From: Pseudomonadota bacterium
Lineage (GTDB): Bacteria > Myxococcota > Myxococcia > Myxococcales > Myxococcaceae
NCBI GenBank assembly: GCA_023424585.1
Contig: JAFADT010000960.1
Span: 1 to 16,590 of the forward strand
DNA: 16,590 bases
Direction of reading: 5' to 3'
Below the pieces are notes generated by a model, which ran no database searches, was not told where the DNA came from, and saw only the letters and a program-made list of their open reading frames with translations. Of this stretch, positions 15,276 to 16,590 are shown piece after piece (the first letter of the stretch is position 1; every line of letters begins with the position of its first letter). The position numbers and the translations under genes are program-made.

Positions 15276-16342
15276 CCGCTCGACTCCCCCAGGGGCATGC
15301 CGACCTCCGCGGGCAGGCGCCAGAGCTGCCCGTCCTCGGGCGACAGCACGAAGCCCCCGGGCAACAGGTGCACCGACGTGACGGCCTCCGTGGACAGCGG
15401 CAGCTCCCACGCGCACACGGGCCGCAGCGAGCCGGGGTCCAGTTGCAGCAGGTACCACTCACCCGCCTCCAGCAGGTCCTCCACCGCCACCAGCACCGCC
15501 CCCTCCAGCACCAGCGCCATGTAGCCCGTCGCCAGCGTCCCGGCCTCCGGCAGCGCGAACTCCGCCGCCAGCGTGACCTCCGGGTACGTCCAGCGCCGCA
15601 CCCACGAGCCCCCTACGCCAATGAAGCCCGAGCCATCCGGCAGGAACCCCGCCGGATAGAACGGCGCATCCACCGAAGCCACCGCCGCGCCGCGCACGAG
15701 CCCCGCAGCGCCACGCTCCACGAACGTGAGCCAGGTGCCTTCCTGCCCCTGGCTCACCGCCACGCCCATCACCGGCAGGCGCGGGTGCGAGATCCATTCG
15801 TGCAGCCCGTCCAGGTCGTCCTCACCCAGCGGGGGCGTCTCCAGCCCGAGCCCGGCCTCCGTCCCCGCGACGTCCGATAACGTTCGGGCATCCAGGACGC
15901 GCACCCAGGCCCTCCCGTCCTCGATGCCGCTCGTCCACAGGCCGTCGCCGGTGACGTCGAACCCCATCGCCTGCGTGGGCCGCGTCCAGGCTCGCGCCGG
16001 CGTCTCCACCGGACTTCCGTCCCGCGCCCGGCCCACCATCTCGATGCGCCCCGGCCCGAGCACCGCCGCGCACTGGAGCGACGGATGCAGCGCCACGAGC
16101 CTCGTGGTCCGGGGCAGCTCCAGTACCCGCGCAGGCGGCCAGGCCTCCCGCGCACCGAGCACCGCCAGCCTCCGAGCCCCCACGGCGAAGCCCACCGCCT
16201 CGGCCATGGGCGGCAGCACGAAGCCGTCCCCCGCCCACTCCGCGTCCGTCACCGGCAGGGTCGTCACCCGGGTGAGCGCCGCGCGGCGGCTGGGAATGCC
16301 CCACGGCGTGCCGGGTCGAGGCCGGCCGACCCAGGGGACCAC
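15272..16342 (-). CDS. Hypothetical protein, beta-propeller-like
   Basis: 356 residues, no signal peptide or membrane segment, so probably cytoplasmic. I do not recognise the family. The sequence shows repeated short beta-strand blocks of the kind found in WD40/YVTN-like propellers, for example VALHPSLQCAAVLG, AMGFDVTGDGLWTSG with WVRVLDARTL, PAGFLPDGSGFIGVGG with WVRRWTYPEVTL, LLQLDPGSL, and a final SVHLLPGGFVLSPEDGQLWR. These look like blades of a degenerate propeller; no catalytic motif is visible. The start is GTG at 16342, 8 bases after the stop of the RNase H-like gene, which suggests a shared operon; the ribosome-binding site is poor. An alternative GTG at 16267 would lose about 25 residues. 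The stop (TAA read at 15274-15272) overlaps the desulfurase-tail relic. Confidence 0.75.
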   Translation of the reverse strand: MVPWVGRPRPGTPWGIPSRRAALTRVTTLPVTDAEWAGDGFVLPPMAEAVGFAVGARRLAVLGAREAWPPARVLELPRTTRLVALHPSLQCAAVLGPGRIEMVGRARDGSPVETPARAWTRPTQAMGFDVTGDGLWTSGIEDGRAWVRVLDARTLSDVAGTEAGLGLETPPLGEDDLDGLHEWISHPRLPVMGVAVSQGQEGTWLTFVERGAAGLVRGAAVASVDAPFYPAGFLPDGSGFIGVGGSWVRRWTYPEVTLAAEFALPEAGTLATGYMALVLEGAVLVAVEDLLEAGEWYLLQLDPGSLRPVCAWELPLSTEAVTSVHLLPGGFVLSPEDGQLWRLPAEVGMPLGESSG

Positions 16343-16350
16343 GTGGCCGC

Positions 16351-16590
16351 TCAGGCGTCCTGCTCCATGGCCCGCACGCGCGCGAGCGTGTCCAGGTCGC
16401 GCTCGGTGGGGCCCAGCTCCAGGAGCAGCCGGCTCACGTCGTACAGCAGGTCCCCGCGCTCGAAGACCTTCAGCCGGGGGACGTCCAGGTTCAGGTCGTC
16501 CGCGCCCTTGTTGTACGAGAGGTCCATCAGCGACCGGAGCTGGAACGAGTCGTAGAGGTTGTACTCCACCAGGTAGCGCAGGGCCTCCAC
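16351..16590 (-). CDS. C-terminus of a probable RNase H-like (YprB-type) exonuclease, partial
   Basis: Only the last 80 codons are inside the window; the gene continues past the right edge, and the GTG at the edge is probably internal. The visible part, ALRYLVEYNLYDSFQLRSLM followed by DLSYNKGADDL, resembles the end of the RNase_H_2/YprB 3'-5' exonuclease fold, where a 'Y(N)xxD' helix carries the last metal-binding Asp (in YNLYDSF). The tail (PRLKVFERGDLLYDVSRLLLELG and beyond) is not recognised. Such proteins are predicted nucleases with little-studied roles. It lies just upstream of the propeller-like gene, which starts 8 bases after its stop. The assignment rests on a short region. Confidence 0.55.
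   Translation of the reverse strand: MEALRYLVEYNLYDSFQLRSLMDLSYNKGADDLNLDVPRLKVFERGDLLYDVSRLLLELGPTERDLDTLARVRAMEQDA

Overview
The window is uniformly very GC-rich, with strong third-position G/C, frequent GTG starts and several lipoproteins. Together with a TIGR02266-type PilZ domain (a paralogous family typical of Myxococcus), a DUF3014 protein, a fatty acyl-AMP ligase and an S46 peptidase, this points to a myxobacterium of the Myxococcus/Corallococcus/Pyxidicoccus group. This is inferred from gene content only. No rRNA, tRNA, CRISPR array, transposase or integrase was seen.

Left part (1-3926, minus strand): a fatty acyl-AMP ligase (FAAL) running off the left edge, preceded by a chimeric protein with an N-terminal PilZ domain, a Pro/Ala linker, a complete Hsp70 ATPase domain, a beta substrate-binding domain and a short tail in place of the helical lid. 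A roughly 200-bp divergent region with a perfect 19-bp palindrome separates it from guaB.

Purine block (3927-7739, plus strand): guaB (IMP dehydrogenase) and guaA (GMP synthase) make GMP from IMP. Between them, on the opposite strand, lies an unrecognised lipoprotein gene. Perfect hairpins sit at both convergent junctions (guaB/lipoprotein and guaA/PhyH).

Middle (7752-11730, minus strand): a PhyH-family dioxygenase, a predicted zinc-metalloprotease lipoprotein (HExxH, DUF2268/GldB-like) and a large secreted S46 dipeptidyl-peptidase with a full catalytic triad and a DPP7-like specificity residue. A strong hairpin follows the S46 gene.

An 805-bp stretch (11731-12535) has no convincing gene. 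It contains dispersed GGACAGG motifs in both orientations and a perfect 26-bp tandem duplication in a local AT-rich island.

Right part (12536-16590): a small lipoprotein converges on a membrane-anchored DUF3014 protein. That gene is divergent from a complete NifS/IscS-like cysteine desulfurase. Just past the desulfurase stop codon is a diverged, in-frame second copy of its own C-terminal tail ending in another stop, apparently a relic of duplication or allele replacement. Last come a beta-propeller-like protein of unknown function and the C-terminus of a probable RNase H-like (YprB-type) exonuclease, on the minus strand with operon-like spacing.

Most of the window is ordinary chromosomal housekeeping and lifestyle genes. 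The most unusual items are the PilZ-Hsp70 chimera, the duplicated desulfurase tail, and the repeat-bearing intergenic region.
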